This document shows, in pieces, positions 30,282 to 41,113 of a stretch of DNA of 64,000 bases. Origin of the DNA: Chitinophaga sp. GbtcB8 (lineage in GTDB: Bacteria > Bacteroidota > Bacteroidia > Chitinophagales > Chitinophagaceae); NCBI RefSeq assembly GCF_019091455.1, contig NZ_JAGXJN010000005.1, positions 62,001 through 126,000 of the forward strand. The letters are read 5' to 3'. The notes beneath the pieces were generated by a model. It did not search any database. It had not been told where the DNA came from and saw only the letters and a list, made by a program, of their open reading frames with translations. The first letter of the stretch is position 1. Each line of letters opens with the position of its first letter. The position numbers and the translations under genes were made by a program.

Positions 30282-33200
30282 TTAAATATTGTTAGCCTGG
30301 AAATCTGAGCGGTTTAGCACCGGGATCGGCTCTTCCTGTTTTCCTGTTCTTTGCTTACTTTTCATTAAGGTGGCAATGCTGAAAATATCTTTGTGTGTAA
30401 ACAGGTCCCGGTAACTGATCGTCATTGAAAATTCCTCTTTAATTCTTGAGATAACCCTTCCCATAACCAGGGAGTTTCCACCGAGATCATAGAAATCCTG
30501 GCGGGCGCCTATTTTTTCTTCATTGATCTCCAGCACTTCTGCCCAGATCTTCCGTAGCTTCAGCTGTACAGGATCCGACGGCGCCGGAAAAATCATCGCG
30601 GATCGCTGTGGCGTGGGAAGCGCACTGACGTTAACCTTACCATTAATCGTAAAGGGCATCTCTTCTATGCGGATTATATATCCGGGAATCATTATACCGA
30701 CCAGGTAACGTCCCAGGTAATTCCTGATAGCATTTTCGTCGAAACGATCAGCCTCCATTACTACATAGGCCACAATACCGGTGGCCTGATGCACTACATA
30801 GGAATTTCTGACCCCCGGAAAGCCATTGAGCAGGCTTTCGATCTCCCCGGGTTCTATTCTGACACCGCTGACTTTAAACTGCCGGTCTTTCCGGCCGAGA
30901 AAATCTATATTTCCGTCGTCCATCCACCTCGCCAGATCTCCGGTGTCGTATATTATCCGGTTCTTCATAAAAGGATCCTCAATAAATCTTTCCCTGGTGA
31001 GCGCCTCATCATGGTATCCTGCGGGTATTCCCGCGCCGCCAACATACATATTACCTGTAACGCCCACCGGTACCGGTTTCAAGGCACTATCCAAAATATA
31101 GACCTTTGAATTGCTGATAGGCCTTCCTATTGAAACGCTTCCGGTTACTTCCTCACTTAAGCTAAGACAGGTGGAGAAAACACCGTTCTCTGTGGGTCCG
31201 TAGGCATTGGTAAGCTTAAGCTGGGGGCATGCCCTGATCACCCTGTTCACTTTATCGGGGAGCAGTATATCTCCACCGGTCACCAGCTGCCTAAGACCAT
31301 TAAACATAACAGCATCCAGTGATGCCATTTCGTGGAATACAGGAGTGGTCAGCCAAAGGAACGTGATGCTGTGTGCCTGCAGCTCCTGCCGGAGGGCAAC
31401 AGGATTAAGCACGGATTCCTTTTCAGTTAAATAAAGCGTAGCGCCATTCAGTAAGGCGCCCCAGATCTCCATAACAGAAGGATCAAAAGTTAATGGAGAA
31501 GTTTGTAACACCCTGTCGCCTGCTGACAAAGAAATAAGGTTGGTATTTCTCACCAGCCGTACCACATTCCTGTCGATCCCTTTAATACCTTTAGGCCGCC
31601 CTGTTGACCCGGAAGTATACATAACGTAACACAAGCTATCAGGCGTTCGCAGTGATCTTTTACGTTCAGGCGCCTTATCCCGTGCTCCGGTTTGAATAAT
31701 CAATGGTATCAATTCTATCCCAGTCCCCGCAGGCAGTTCCGCCTGCTGCTCAATTAACGCCAGGCGGGAGCCACTATCTGCGATCATCACAGCTATCCGC
31801 TCTTCCGGAAAGGTGGGATCAACCGGCATATATGCTTTACCGGATTTCAACACCGCCAGCATTCCAACAATCATCTGAAGCGGGTCGCGGGCTATAATAG
31901 GGACAATCATTCCCAGCTTATCAGCTTTTGCTTCGATCAACGCGCACATCACATCAGACAATTCGTTTAATTGCTGATAGGAAATTGCTGTTCCGTGGCG
32001 AAAAATGGCCAGCTGACCGGGATCTTTTTCCGCCTGCTCTTCAAACAGATCCACTACCGTTCTGTGGCCGGGGTAGGCCGTATCGGTTTCGTTAAACCTG
32101 TTAATCAATAATGCTGTTTCCCAATCCTCCAGATAACAGATCCCGCTCAGTAATATACCGGGGGCTTCTAATACTGCTTCCACTATGTTCTCCAGGTGTT
32201 TGATCATCCGGAGTACTTTGTGAGACGACAGCAGCGCCGTATTGTATTCAACCGTGATATTAGCCGATGAAATTCCTTCCCGGATAATGAAGCTAAGGTC
32301 GGATATAACATAATCCCTGGCAAGATTCCTCCTGGCAAACGTAGTCCCGTTCAGCTGTTCCAAAGACCGGTCTATGCCGGTCATATCTTCCATCAATATC
32401 GAAACCTCCAGCCCTGCTTCTCTGGATGCCTCCTTATTCATCGCCAGCTCCCGCAGAAGCTCTATAAACTCAAACTGCTGATGCGTAAAGGCATCCAGCA
32501 GCTCTTCCTTTACAGCTGCCAGCAGGTTATCAAATGAATAATGTGTATCAAACGCTGTTTTCAGTATCAGTGTGTTAACAAAAAATCCGATCTGATGTTG
32601 CGCTTCGGGATAGTCCCTTCCTGATACAGGAAACCGGATAGCAATATCGGTCTGACTGGTATACTTATATAACAATACATTGATGGCTGCTGTAAGGAAC
32701 ATAAAGGTGGTAACCTGATGTTCCGTGCAATAATCTTTCAGAAGATCAACCAGGTGGCCTTCCAATGTAATATTTGCCGAGGCGCCGTTGTACGTTTTGC
32801 TTTGAGCCGGCCGGTAATCGCAGGGGAAATCCAGCGAAGGGATACCTTTGCTGAACTTTTTCAGCCAATATAATTTATCCTGCTCATGTCCGGCGCCCGC
32901 CCTGTACTTTTCTTTCATTGCCACCATATGCCTGTACTGGTACGGCTCTTTCAAGGGTGCTGTCTCCACCGCCAAAGGCGCATTATACATTGTCACAAAC
33001 TCCTCCATCAATAATTCCAGGGACCAGGCATCTGTGATGAGGTGATGCATATTGAGCAGCAGGTAAAAGTGATCTGTTCCAATGCAGAATAGTACAGGGT
33101 TGTAAAGGGGTCCGTTCTCAATGTCAAACGGCCTGTTCACCTTTTCTTTCACCTGCTCTTCTATAATGCCGTTTCCTTTTCCCTGCAGGTCTATTACTTC

Positions 33201-36200
33201 AAAAGGCCGCATCATCGCGGGGTGATCCAATACCCGCTGCATGGGCTGTCCATCAATAGTTTCAAATACGGTTCTTAAGATCTCATACCGTTCTACCAGA
33301 TGATACAATATTTTATTGAGCAGCGCTATATCAACAGTCCCGTTTATTTCCATTAATGCAGGGATGTTCAGGGCAAGGGATGAATTTTCCAATTGGTTAA
33401 GCAACCATAACCGGTGCTGTCCGGCGCTAAGGTTAAAATGATCCCCGGTTTCAGGCAATTCAATATCCTGTGTATTATTCTTTGATGCTTTAACGACAGC
33501 AGCCAGCTTTTCTATAGTTGGATGGGCAAAAATATCTTTTAGTCCAACACTTTTCTGAAACGTATCCTGTATGCCGAACTGTAGCCGGGTTGCAGTAAGA
33601 CTGTTTCCTCCGATCATAAAGAAATCGGCATTCGTGCTAATATCTTCAGCCGGACATTTTAACAACCGGGAAAAGATCATCAGCAATTCCTCTTCAATGT
33701 TATTCTGAGGTTTTATCACCCTTCCGGTTTCCGGTATCTGATCCGGGATGGGCAGCCTGCTTCTGTCCAGCTTTCCATTCGCATTAACCGGTATTTCTTT
33801 AATTTCTATTATGTGGGCAGGTATCATGTAATCAGGGAGCTTTGTTCCCAGCGCTTTTCTGATCTCTGCCGTGGCCAGCCCTTCTGTAATTACATAAGCG
33901 CAGATCTCTGTTCTTTCATCCTTACGGATAGCAGAAAGTACGGCTCTCTCAATTCCGGGGATACTTATCAGAACATTCTCAATTTCGCCTAATTCTATTC
34001 TTATCCCATTTACTTTCACCTGGTCATCCACTCTGCCGGCAAACTGCAGGGTGCCGTCGGGAAGAAAGTATCCCAGGTCGCCTGTTTTATATAGTTTATC
34101 GCTTTTAATATCCGGGAAAGGATTATCAATAAAAACCTCCCTTGTCTTTTCCGGTAAGTTATGGTACCCTGCACCCAAACACAGGCCACCCAGGCAAATT
34201 TCCCCGATGCTGCCGAAAGGCGTCAGTGTATGGTTATTGCGGAGTAATACCACTCTTACATTCCCCATTGGTTTTCCAATAGGTATAGGGTCCGTTGAGT
34301 CGTAAGCAACTTTATGAAAAATAACAGCCATAGCCGCTTCCGTTGGCCCGTATGTATTCGTGATCTCTATCCGGGGGTATTTCTTCATAAACTGCCGGAC
34401 ATATCGCAGGCTCATCACTTCTCCGCCTATAAGTATATGCCGCAAACTATTAAACGTAATGCTGCTGGCCGGTTGCCGGTTTAAATACTCTACCAGGAGG
34501 TTGAATACAGAGGGCACAAAATCGGTGATCGTTACCTGATGCCGGTCTATCACCTCCGCCATTTCAGCGGGGTCAAATCCCTTATGGGATCCGGCAATAA
34601 CAATCCTTGCACCGAGTGTCAATGGCCAGCACATTTGCCAGAAAGATGCATCAAAGGTTTGCTTACTTGTAAATAAAATGGTATCAGCCCCGCTTCCGTT
34701 AAACCGCGCCGTCATGTCAGAAAAACGGTTCATAACACCGATATGCCTGTTTAAAGCGCACTTCGGCTGCCCGGTAGTTCCGGAGGTATAAATACCATAG
34801 ATAATACCATCGGGATCAAATCCATACTCCCGTTCAACAAACGTTTCGGGGGAAAGCAGGGATGTTACATTGATAGCGCGGTCTGACCATTCCCGCAATG
34901 AACCGGTATCGAAATCGCCATCAACAAGGATAACAGGAGCAGCAAGGTCTTTGAGTAACGTGAGGATCCGCTCCCGTGGCCAGTCTGTATCGAATGGCAC
35001 ATAAGCAGCTCCTGCCTTCAGGCAACCCAATATGGCGATCGGAAGATCAGGCGTTTTGCCGGTAAGAACAGGGATCAGTGTACCCGGTGGCAGCATTCCT
35101 GATCTGAGCTCGTTTGCCACCGCTTCAGACTTAAGCCACAGCTGCCCATATGTGAGCGTGCTATCTTTATAAAGATAGGCAGCACTGTCCGGTGCGCGCT
35201 GAACGTGCCTGAAGATCTGTGTCAGCAAATGTAAACCGGGTACCGGAACATCAGATCCATTTGAGAACTGAAGGATCTTCCTGTACTCGGGTTCATCAAC
35301 CGGCAGCGTATCAATCACCGGTTTCAGCGGCATGCCGGGTTGGTCAAGCATTTTACCAATGATATAACGGTACTGAAAAATCAGCCGTTCTGCTTCACTC
35401 CTGCTTATTTTCGCCGGGTTGCAATCCATCCGGATGCGCAGCTTGTCCTGATCAGGGAACACGTAGCTGTTAATATCCAGATTCATCTCTACTCCCGGGT
35501 TTTCCTGAAATGCCTCGTAGATCTGCCGTTCAGATAACGGATCATTAAGGAAATTAAGCCCGTTAAAAAAAACGGTTGTCTTTCCATTGACAGAAGAAGA
35601 GAGCCCCTTTGTTCTCCAGCCGTCAAGAACATCGTTGAAAGAGCTACGCTGGTGCAATAATCCGTCGTTCAGTACCTTACTTACCTTTTTTATTAACGCT
35701 ACAGCAGTATCATTTTCACCGATATCTATCTTCACCATGATAGCATTAATAAAAACGCCCATCGCATCCATAAAGGCGGGCATTACCCGGCCATGGGTTG
35801 GAACGCCAACAATTACCTGGTTACGTTGGGAGATCCCCGAGAGTAACAGGGAAAATGAGGTAAGCAATACGGTATATATATTGGCAGAAGACTCTTCTGA
35901 CAATTCTTTTATCTGCCGGCACTGATCAGCAGTTAACTCCAGCGACACCGTAAATCCATTCCGTGAGGTAACCGTTGCCTTATCCCTGAAAGGCAACACA
36001 AAATTCTCCACCTGGTCAAATTGCTTTATCCAATATGCTTTATCCGCCAGGAAAGCGGACGACTGCTTATAATGCTCCTGCCATTTTACATATTCCCGGT
36101 AAGAAGTGCGGCTTCGTTGATCCGCTGCTGTAATTTCTCCCGCTAATGTTCCCTGACCCTGCAGCAGCGCTTTCATAAACAGGAATACCGAGCGGCCATC

Positions 36201-38561
36201 AGCAATAAGGTGATGAAATACAGCCAGTATTTTAAAAATGTTCCCGGGAAACTTTATAATAGTCAGTGAAAATAACGGTCCCTTATCCGGTTCAAAAATA
36301 CGGGAAGACAACCGGCTTACCTGCAGGCTGATCTCTTCAGGGGCCAACAGGCTCAGGTCCAGCCGGCCGATATGATGATCATACCCCGGAAGCACCTTTT
36401 GGATTGGCCCGTCCGGCTGGAGCAGGAATATCGTTCTGAGCACCTCAAAGGTTGACACCAGCCGGTTAAGATTGGCTGACAGATAACTATCATCAGGCTC
36501 CTCTTCCAGGGTTAACAAACAGGGGATATTATAACTGCTGTTCTTTTTAAGATTAAAGTCGTACCAGATCCCCAATTGAACCGGGGATAACGGGTAGTAC
36601 ACCGATTGCCCGGAGGGTACAGGCTCCTGTATTGAAAACGGAATTGCAGAGATGGCGTTTGCAAAAGAATGGATATCCGGATGCGAAAAAATAAGATCTA
36701 ATGGAATCTCTTTTTTGAGCGCTTTACTCAGCGATATTGTTAAGCGGGCCAGCTGCAGAGAATCCAGCCCCAGAGAGAAAAGATCCGCATGGCTGTTCTC
36801 TGGCACACGTCCCGTTACCTGCTCCACGGTGTTCCTGATAGTAAGTTCTAATGGCGTGAATGTTCCATCAACCATTTCCACGGCAACAGGAGACAACGGT
36901 TCGAAGAGAGATCTCATATAAAGGTCCCTGCATTTTATCCGTTGGATCTTTCCGCTGGTGGTTCTTGGTAACGAATTTTTTCTGACCAGCAGAATATCAT
37001 AGGCATTAATTTCGTAGGATGCAGACAATTCCCTGCGGATATCAGAAATAATGGTTTGAAGATCCGGCTTGAAGGTATTGGATACTTCACAAACAAGTAC
37101 CAGTTTCTCCTGCCTGTCCTGCAACACGGAAAAGGCCGCCATCCGGTCGCTGGACAAAGTCTTATGAACAGCTGCTGCAGACCGCTCGATATCTGTTGGA
37201 TAATAATTCCTCCCGTTAATAATAATCAGCTCTTTCAGGCGCCCTGTGATATACAGGTCCCCCCCTTCTATAAAGCCCAGATCTCCGGTATTAAGATAGG
37301 GGCCGTTACCGTTAATGAATTTATTAAAATCCCCGCCTGCGGCGTTATCGTCATTCCAATATCCTTTTGACACACTGGCGCCTCTCACCCAGATCTCTCC
37401 TACTACTCCTTCTGCAGCTTCGTGCTTATCCGCATCAATGATACGCAGATCAAAACCTGTTGGCCTGCCACAATTAACAACAGCAGCTGTTACCGGAACC
37501 GAAGTAGTCCCTCCCTCATATATTAATGACCTGAATTCCTTTTTCCTAACGCTATAACCTGCATTTTTTGGACTGGCAGCAATCAGTAAAGTTGTTTCCG
37601 CCATACCATAACAGGGTTGCAATGCTTTTTCATTAAACCCGGCTGCTGCAAATTTCCGTGCAAAGGCCGAAAGGGTGTCTGCATTGATTGGTTCGGCGCC
37701 ACAATATGCAGATTCCCAGCCAGAGAGGTCTATTCCTTTCAATTCATCATTTGAGATGCGGTCCACGCATAGCTGGAAGGCAAAATTCGGGGCGCCGCTA
37801 ACGGTCCCTTTATACCGGGACATTAGCTCCAGCCACAATATGGGCTTCATCAGGAAATCAACCGGTGGGAACATTACTGCACTGGCTCCTACATACAGCG
37901 TATGTATGATACTACCCATCAATCCCATATCATGATAAAAAGGGAGCCAGCTCACAATAATGCTGTTGTCGTGCTGCCCAAATGCCTGTTGTATAAGCAG
38001 CTGGTTCTGTAATATATTTTCGTGCGTAAGTACAACGCCTTTGGGAGTGGCCGTTGATCCGGAGGTGAACTGTATCATCACAGTGTCCGTGGCAGATATT
38101 TCCGGGAGCGTGACAATACCACTTTCCGCTACATCCGGATCATCTACAGCTATTACGGTGACAGATCCGGGCAACAACTGTTGCACCTTACTGACCCAGG
38201 AAGACAGGGTTAATACAATGGCTCCCTGGCAGCGGTCAACGATAGCGGTTAACCGGTCCGAAGAGCTGTTGGGCCTTGGCGGATTTACCGGCACGGCAAT
38301 CATTCCTGCCATTACAACGGCATAGAAAGAAGTGATAAAACCGATACCGGGAGGAAATATAAGCAGGGCGCGATCTCCTTTACGGAAGTCCCTGGCCAGC
38401 CGGAAAGCGATATGCTCTGCGTCGTTAACCAGCTGCGCATAGGTTATCGTGTGCTCTTCCTTTCCCTGATGACTGAGAAAAGTATAGAGCGGCTTATTCC
38501 CGCTACTCCTGGCATGGTAAAGCAGATCTGTGAGGGTGCTAATTTTTCCTTTTACCATCAA
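30282..38561 (-). CDS. Loading NRPS: FAAL-ACP-C-A(unknown)-T-C-A(Val-like)-T
   Basis: This 2759-residue protein starts the lipopeptide. Residues ~1-575 are a fatty acyl-AMP ligase (FTSGSTATPKGV, WLPFYHDMGLMG, TTSGKIQRIKC), followed by ACP (GLDSLQLA, ~580-650), C1 (~665-1085, HHLIADG), A1 (~1105-1600), T1 (IGGNSLTA), C2 (~1705-2130, HHLITDA), A2 (~2150-2650) and T2 (LGGNSLVM). The FAAL adenylates a free fatty acid and loads the ACP, and C1 would N-acylate the first amino acid. The A1 pocket reads DAWDLGTMAK; I cannot assign it, and Asp at position 278 is notable. The A2 pocket reads DPMWVGAVFK, hydrophobic and Val-like. The start overlaps the amidohydrolase stop by 4 bp. Confidence 0.93.
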   Translation of the reverse strand: MMVKGKISTLTDLLYHARSSGNKPLYTFLSHQGKEEHTITYAQLVNDAEHIAFRLARDFRKGDRALLIFPPGIGFITSFYAVVMAGMIAVPVNPPRPNSSSDRLTAIVDRCQGAIVLTLSSWVSKVQQLLPGSVTVIAVDDPDVAESGIVTLPEISATDTVMIQFTSGSTATPKGVVLTHENILQNQLLIQQAFGQHDNSIIVSWLPFYHDMGLMGSIIHTLYVGASAVMFPPVDFLMKPILWLELMSRYKGTVSGAPNFAFQLCVDRISNDELKGIDLSGWESAYCGAEPINADTLSAFARKFAAAGFNEKALQPCYGMAETTLLIAASPKNAGYSVRKKEFRSLIYEGGTTSVPVTAAVVNCGRPTGFDLRIIDADKHEAAEGVVGEIWVRGASVSKGYWNDDNAAGGDFNKFINGNGPYLNTGDLGFIEGGDLYITGRLKELIIINGRNYYPTDIERSAAAVHKTLSSDRMAAFSVLQDRQEKLVLVCEVSNTFKPDLQTIISDIRRELSASYEINAYDILLVRKNSLPRTTSGKIQRIKCRDLYMRSLFEPLSPVAVEMVDGTFTPLELTIRNTVEQVTGRVPENSHADLFSLGLDSLQLARLTISLSKALKKEIPLDLIFSHPDIHSFANAISAIPFSIQEPVPSGQSVYYPLSPVQLGIWYDFNLKKNSSYNIPCLLTLEEEPDDSYLSANLNRLVSTFEVLRTIFLLQPDGPIQKVLPGYDHHIGRLDLSLLAPEEISLQVSRLSSRIFEPDKGPLFSLTIIKFPGNIFKILAVFHHLIADGRSVFLFMKALLQGQGTLAGEITAADQRSRTSYREYVKWQEHYKQSSAFLADKAYWIKQFDQVENFVLPFRDKATVTSRNGFTVSLELTADQCRQIKELSEESSANIYTVLLTSFSLLLSGISQRNQVIVGVPTHGRVMPAFMDAMGVFINAIMVKIDIGENDTAVALIKKVSKVLNDGLLHQRSSFNDVLDGWRTKGLSSSVNGKTTVFFNGLNFLNDPLSERQIYEAFQENPGVEMNLDINSYVFPDQDKLRIRMDCNPAKISRSEAERLIFQYRYIIGKMLDQPGMPLKPVIDTLPVDEPEYRKILQFSNGSDVPVPGLHLLTQIFRHVQRAPDSAAYLYKDSTLTYGQLWLKSEAVANELRSGMLPPGTLIPVLTGKTPDLPIAILGCLKAGAAYVPFDTDWPRERILTLLKDLAAPVILVDGDFDTGSLREWSDRAINVTSLLSPETFVEREYGFDPDGIIYGIYTSGTTGQPKCALNRHIGVMNRFSDMTARFNGSGADTILFTSKQTFDASFWQMCWPLTLGARIVIAGSHKGFDPAEMAEVIDRHQVTITDFVPSVFNLLVEYLNRQPASSITFNSLRHILIGGEVMSLRYVRQFMKKYPRIEITNTYGPTEAAMAVIFHKVAYDSTDPIPIGKPMGNVRVVLLRNNHTLTPFGSIGEICLGGLCLGAGYHNLPEKTREVFIDNPFPDIKSDKLYKTGDLGYFLPDGTLQFAGRVDDQVKVNGIRIELGEIENVLISIPGIERAVLSAIRKDERTEICAYVITEGLATAEIRKALGTKLPDYMIPAHIIEIKEIPVNANGKLDRSRLPIPDQIPETGRVIKPQNNIEEELLMIFSRLLKCPAEDISTNADFFMIGGNSLTATRLQFGIQDTFQKSVGLKDIFAHPTIEKLAAVVKASKNNTQDIELPETGDHFNLSAGQHRLWLLNQLENSSLALNIPALMEINGTVDIALLNKILYHLVERYEILRTVFETIDGQPMQRVLDHPAMMRPFEVIDLQGKGNGIIEEQVKEKVNRPFDIENGPLYNPVLFCIGTDHFYLLLNMHHLITDAWSLELLMEEFVTMYNAPLAVETAPLKEPYQYRHMVAMKEKYRAGAGHEQDKLYWLKKFSKGIPSLDFPCDYRPAQSKTYNGASANITLEGHLVDLLKDYCTEHQVTTFMFLTAAINVLLYKYTSQTDIAIRFPVSGRDYPEAQHQIGFFVNTLILKTAFDTHYSFDNLLAAVKEELLDAFTHQQFEFIELLRELAMNKEASREAGLEVSILMEDMTGIDRSLEQLNGTTFARRNLARDYVISDLSFIIREGISSANITVEYNTALLSSHKVLRMIKHLENIVEAVLEAPGILLSGICYLEDWETALLINRFNETDTAYPGHRTVVDLFEEQAEKDPGQLAIFRHGTAISYQQLNELSDVMCALIEAKADKLGMIVPIIARDPLQMIVGMLAVLKSGKAYMPVDPTFPEERIAVMIADSGSRLALIEQQAELPAGTGIELIPLIIQTGARDKAPERKRSLRTPDSLCYVMYTSGSTGRPKGIKGIDRNVVRLVRNTNLISLSAGDRVLQTSPLTFDPSVMEIWGALLNGATLYLTEKESVLNPVALRQELQAHSITFLWLTTPVFHEMASLDAVMFNGLRQLVTGGDILLPDKVNRVIRACPQLKLTNAYGPTENGVFSTCLSLSEEVTGSVSIGRPISNSKVYILDSALKPVPVGVTGNMYVGGAGIPAGYHDEALTRERFIEDPFMKNRIIYDTGDLARWMDDGNIDFLGRKDRQFKVSGVRIEPGEIESLLNGFPGVRNSYVVHQATGIVAYVVMEADRFDENAIRNYLGRYLVGIMIPGYIIRIEEMPFTINGKVNVSALPTPQRSAMIFPAPSDPVQLKLRKIWAEVLEINEEKIGARQDFYDLGGNSLVMGRVISRIKEEFSMTISYRDLFTHKDIFSIATLMKSKQRTGKQEEPIPVLNRSDFQANNI

Positions 38562-39457
38562 GACAATTGTAAGAGTATTTCACTCAAAGAGGGGTTACTA
38601 AATATATTCGCTACCTGGCTTTCGGATAAGCCAGACTTCAGGAGAAATTCAGAAATATCCTGTATCTGCCTTTCCAGGGGATTCATAAAGCTGAACAACG
38701 GCGCATCAGATCCAAACACGATCTTCGCCGCAAATTTTTCCATATCTTCCGGGGAAAGCAATTGAAAAGGGTTACTATCTTCTTCCTTCAGCAGTGACTG
38801 AATGCCTGCTATGTCAAAATATACATTGGGATATCCGGCTAACTCTTTCATGCCCGGTTCATGCAGCTGGTATCCTGCATGCGCCAGGATAAAAGGAACT
38901 CCCGGATATGCTTTTACCACAGCAACAGCATTGGCAACTTTACTGAAAATGTTATCGAGTATTTGCAGGGAATCTCCTGTATGGATAAGAACAGGTAATT
39001 TATACGCCTGGCAATATTCATAGATCCTGCATAATACCGGGTGATCCATCCTATAGCCCATTGGCGGGTAAAGCTTTAACCCGCGGAATCCATAAAACTC
39101 AATACTTTTCACAAACAGGTCATAGGCGTTATCACGGCGGGGATCTACACCGGAGAAGACAATGAACCTGCCCGGGTATTGTTTCATTACCATGTGATGC
39201 TGTTGATAGATCTCCTCTATTGATAACAGCGTTCCCAACCTCAGCTCACTGTCAATGATCAATAGTACGGATTTATCTATTCCCGCCCGGTCCATCTCCG
39301 CAATATGCCGGCTCCCGTCCTTATCCCGTAGAAAGGCTTTATACAATACTTCCAGCCCGGATGGAGAGATCTCCGGGCTTCCAGCCAGCATACCGCTTAA
39401 ATAGGAAGGTGAGTAAACTTTGTAATAAGCCAGGTGTGTGTGAATGTCAATTATCAA
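38558..39457 (-). CDS. Amidohydrolase family 2 (TIM-barrel metal hydrolase)
   Basis: This 299-residue protein has amidohydrolase-2 features: HTH near the N terminus (His6, His8), LIHTGD (His159), LAHAGY (His193) and GSDAP (Asp251). These are the usual metal and catalytic residues of this fold. Family members hydrolyse or decarboxylate small carboxylates, lactones and amides, and the substrate here is unknown. The start overlaps the acyl-AMP ligase by 11 bp and the stop overlaps the FAAL-NRPS start by 4 bp, so the gene belongs to the operon. It may trim or decarboxylate a precursor or the finished product; nothing in the sequence decides this. Confidence 0.85.
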   Translation of the reverse strand: MIIDIHTHLAYYKVYSPSYLSGMLAGSPEISPSGLEVLYKAFLRDKDGSRHIAEMDRAGIDKSVLLIIDSELRLGTLLSIEEIYQQHHMVMKQYPGRFIVFSGVDPRRDNAYDLFVKSIEFYGFRGLKLYPPMGYRMDHPVLCRIYEYCQAYKLPVLIHTGDSLQILDNIFSKVANAVAVVKAYPGVPFILAHAGYQLHEPGMKELAGYPNVYFDIAGIQSLLKEEDSNPFQLLSPEDMEKFAAKIVFGSDAPLFSFMNPLERQIQDISEFLLKSGLSESQVANIFSNPSLSEILLQLS

Positions 39458-41108
39458 AGGCTGCTATTGTACGGTCAGGAATGGGATTAAAGCTATACCG
39501 CTGCCTGTCTTCAATTATCTTATTCCGCTTAATTTTAAGCGTATTGGTTATATGACCGGATTCAGGGCTCCAGGGAGTGTAATCTACCGCCAGCTCAGTT
39601 ATCCGCTCATGCTTACTCATTTTTTTATTCTCCAGTCCTACTGATCTTACCAGCTCACTGATCCCGCAGCCTGGTTCGGCAGATATTATCGCCTTAAGTG
39701 ATCTGCCGGTATCGGAGAAAACCACCGCATGCTGAACCCCCTTGCACGCTTTTAATCTCAGCTCTATATCGGCCGCAAAGACCTTAAGCCCGCTCTCCAG
39801 GACGATAACCTCATCCTTTCTCCCTTTTAAGAACAGGTATCCCTTTTTATCCAGGTAGCCCACATCTCCCGTATGAATATAATTATCCTCGTCTACGGTA
39901 AGGATGTCTTTATTATAATCGTGGTAATAGAGTTCGTTAAACTTCAAAAGGATCTCTCCATCAGGAGCTATTCTCACATATGGCCCGGGTTTCCCCACAC
40001 TGCCAATTTTAAAATTCCAGTGCGAGCTCATTGAAATAATTCCGGTTTCACTCTGCCCATATGCCTCCAATATCCTGACGCCTACATCATAAAAAGTGCG
40101 GACTGTCTGTGGATTTACCTTCGCGCTGCCTACTATGAAATAATCAGCCCTTCCACCATACAGCTTTCTGATCTTATGAAAAAGATACTGGTCCATCAGC
40201 AATTTTATGGGATTCCAATTTGAGCTTCTGTTAATCCGCAACGCTTTATACAAAGCATAGATCTTTTTTTTAACCGGAGAAAACTGGCTGGTCTTTTCAC
40301 GGATCCTTCCCGCTATCATCTCATATATGACGGGAACGGAAACCATAATGTTCGGCCGCTCTGTTATAATATGACGTATTACGTTTATTTCATTGGAAAT
40401 AATAATGTTAATATTATTGAGCAATGCCATTTTAACCAATGTACGCTGTTGTATATGGGAGAAGGGCATAAATATAATGACCTTATTATCACTACGGGAC
40501 CAAAATGTAAAAGGGAATACAATGGCTGTCAATGCCCGTTCAATAAAGCCAGGCTTCGGATCATTGGTATCCACAGAAACCATGGTAATCCTTTTGTGTC
40601 CTCTGGTGGTACCTGAAGTAAACCCGGCTCCAAACTCCGCCAATATATTGGGCTGTACCACTTCCCTGTCATTAACGTTTATAGCTTGTATATCTTTACT
40701 GTCAGGTGTTCTGCAGTTGAAATAATAAACACTGGCAGCGGTTATCTCACTGGTTTTTTCAGACAATACCTGATCCGCCAGTACAATATCCAGCTCCTCG
40801 GATACCACGAGGTCATTCAGGGCTGAGGGTGCAAAATGTTCAGGAAGGCCGGTTGCCCTGAATCCTCCTTTAAGGCATGCCAGGTCAATTGCCATCCAGC
40901 TGTAACTGATGGGGCCAATGATGCCTATCTTCAACAGACTTATGGCACGCGTCTTCCTGATAGTTTCCAATATCCGGATCAAATGATCTATATCTCCGGA
41001 AAGCGCCGCCCAACTTTTTTTTATCCGTATGTTGTCCTCGAAATAGACGACATACTTTTTTGTTGATGCAGGAAGTTTCCCAAATATTTTTTCCAGCTGA
41101 GTTTTCAT
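39447..41108 (-). CDS. Stand-alone acyl-AMP ligase (ANL superfamily, FadD-like)
   Basis: This 553-residue adenylating enzyme has a P-loop FTSGTTRGHKR (a variant of TSGTTGxPK), AYGQSETGI, HTGDVGYLDKKGY, KGRKDEVIV and a C-terminal lysine in NTLKIKR. The N-terminal 150 residues are weakly conserved. The overall look is closer to long-chain acyl-CoA synthetases than to NRPS A domains, so a fatty or other carboxylic acid is the likely substrate. It lies 5 bp after a free ACP gene and probably loads that ACP. Since the NRPS already has its own FAAL, this pair is a second acyl-activation route, perhaps for a side-chain acyl group or a modified starter. Confidence 0.87.
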   Translation of the reverse strand: MKTQLEKIFGKLPASTKKYVVYFEDNIRIKKSWAALSGDIDHLIRILETIRKTRAISLLKIGIIGPISYSWMAIDLACLKGGFRATGLPEHFAPSALNDLVVSEELDIVLADQVLSEKTSEITAASVYYFNCRTPDSKDIQAINVNDREVVQPNILAEFGAGFTSGTTRGHKRITMVSVDTNDPKPGFIERALTAIVFPFTFWSRSDNKVIIFMPFSHIQQRTLVKMALLNNINIIISNEINVIRHIITERPNIMVSVPVIYEMIAGRIREKTSQFSPVKKKIYALYKALRINRSSNWNPIKLLMDQYLFHKIRKLYGGRADYFIVGSAKVNPQTVRTFYDVGVRILEAYGQSETGIISMSSHWNFKIGSVGKPGPYVRIAPDGEILLKFNELYYHDYNKDILTVDEDNYIHTGDVGYLDKKGYLFLKGRKDEVIVLESGLKVFAADIELRLKACKGVQHAVVFSDTGRSLKAIISAEPGCGISELVRSVGLENKKMSKHERITELAVDYTPWSPESGHITNTLKIKRNKIIEDRQRYSFNPIPDRTIAAFDN

Positions 41109-41113
41109 AACGC

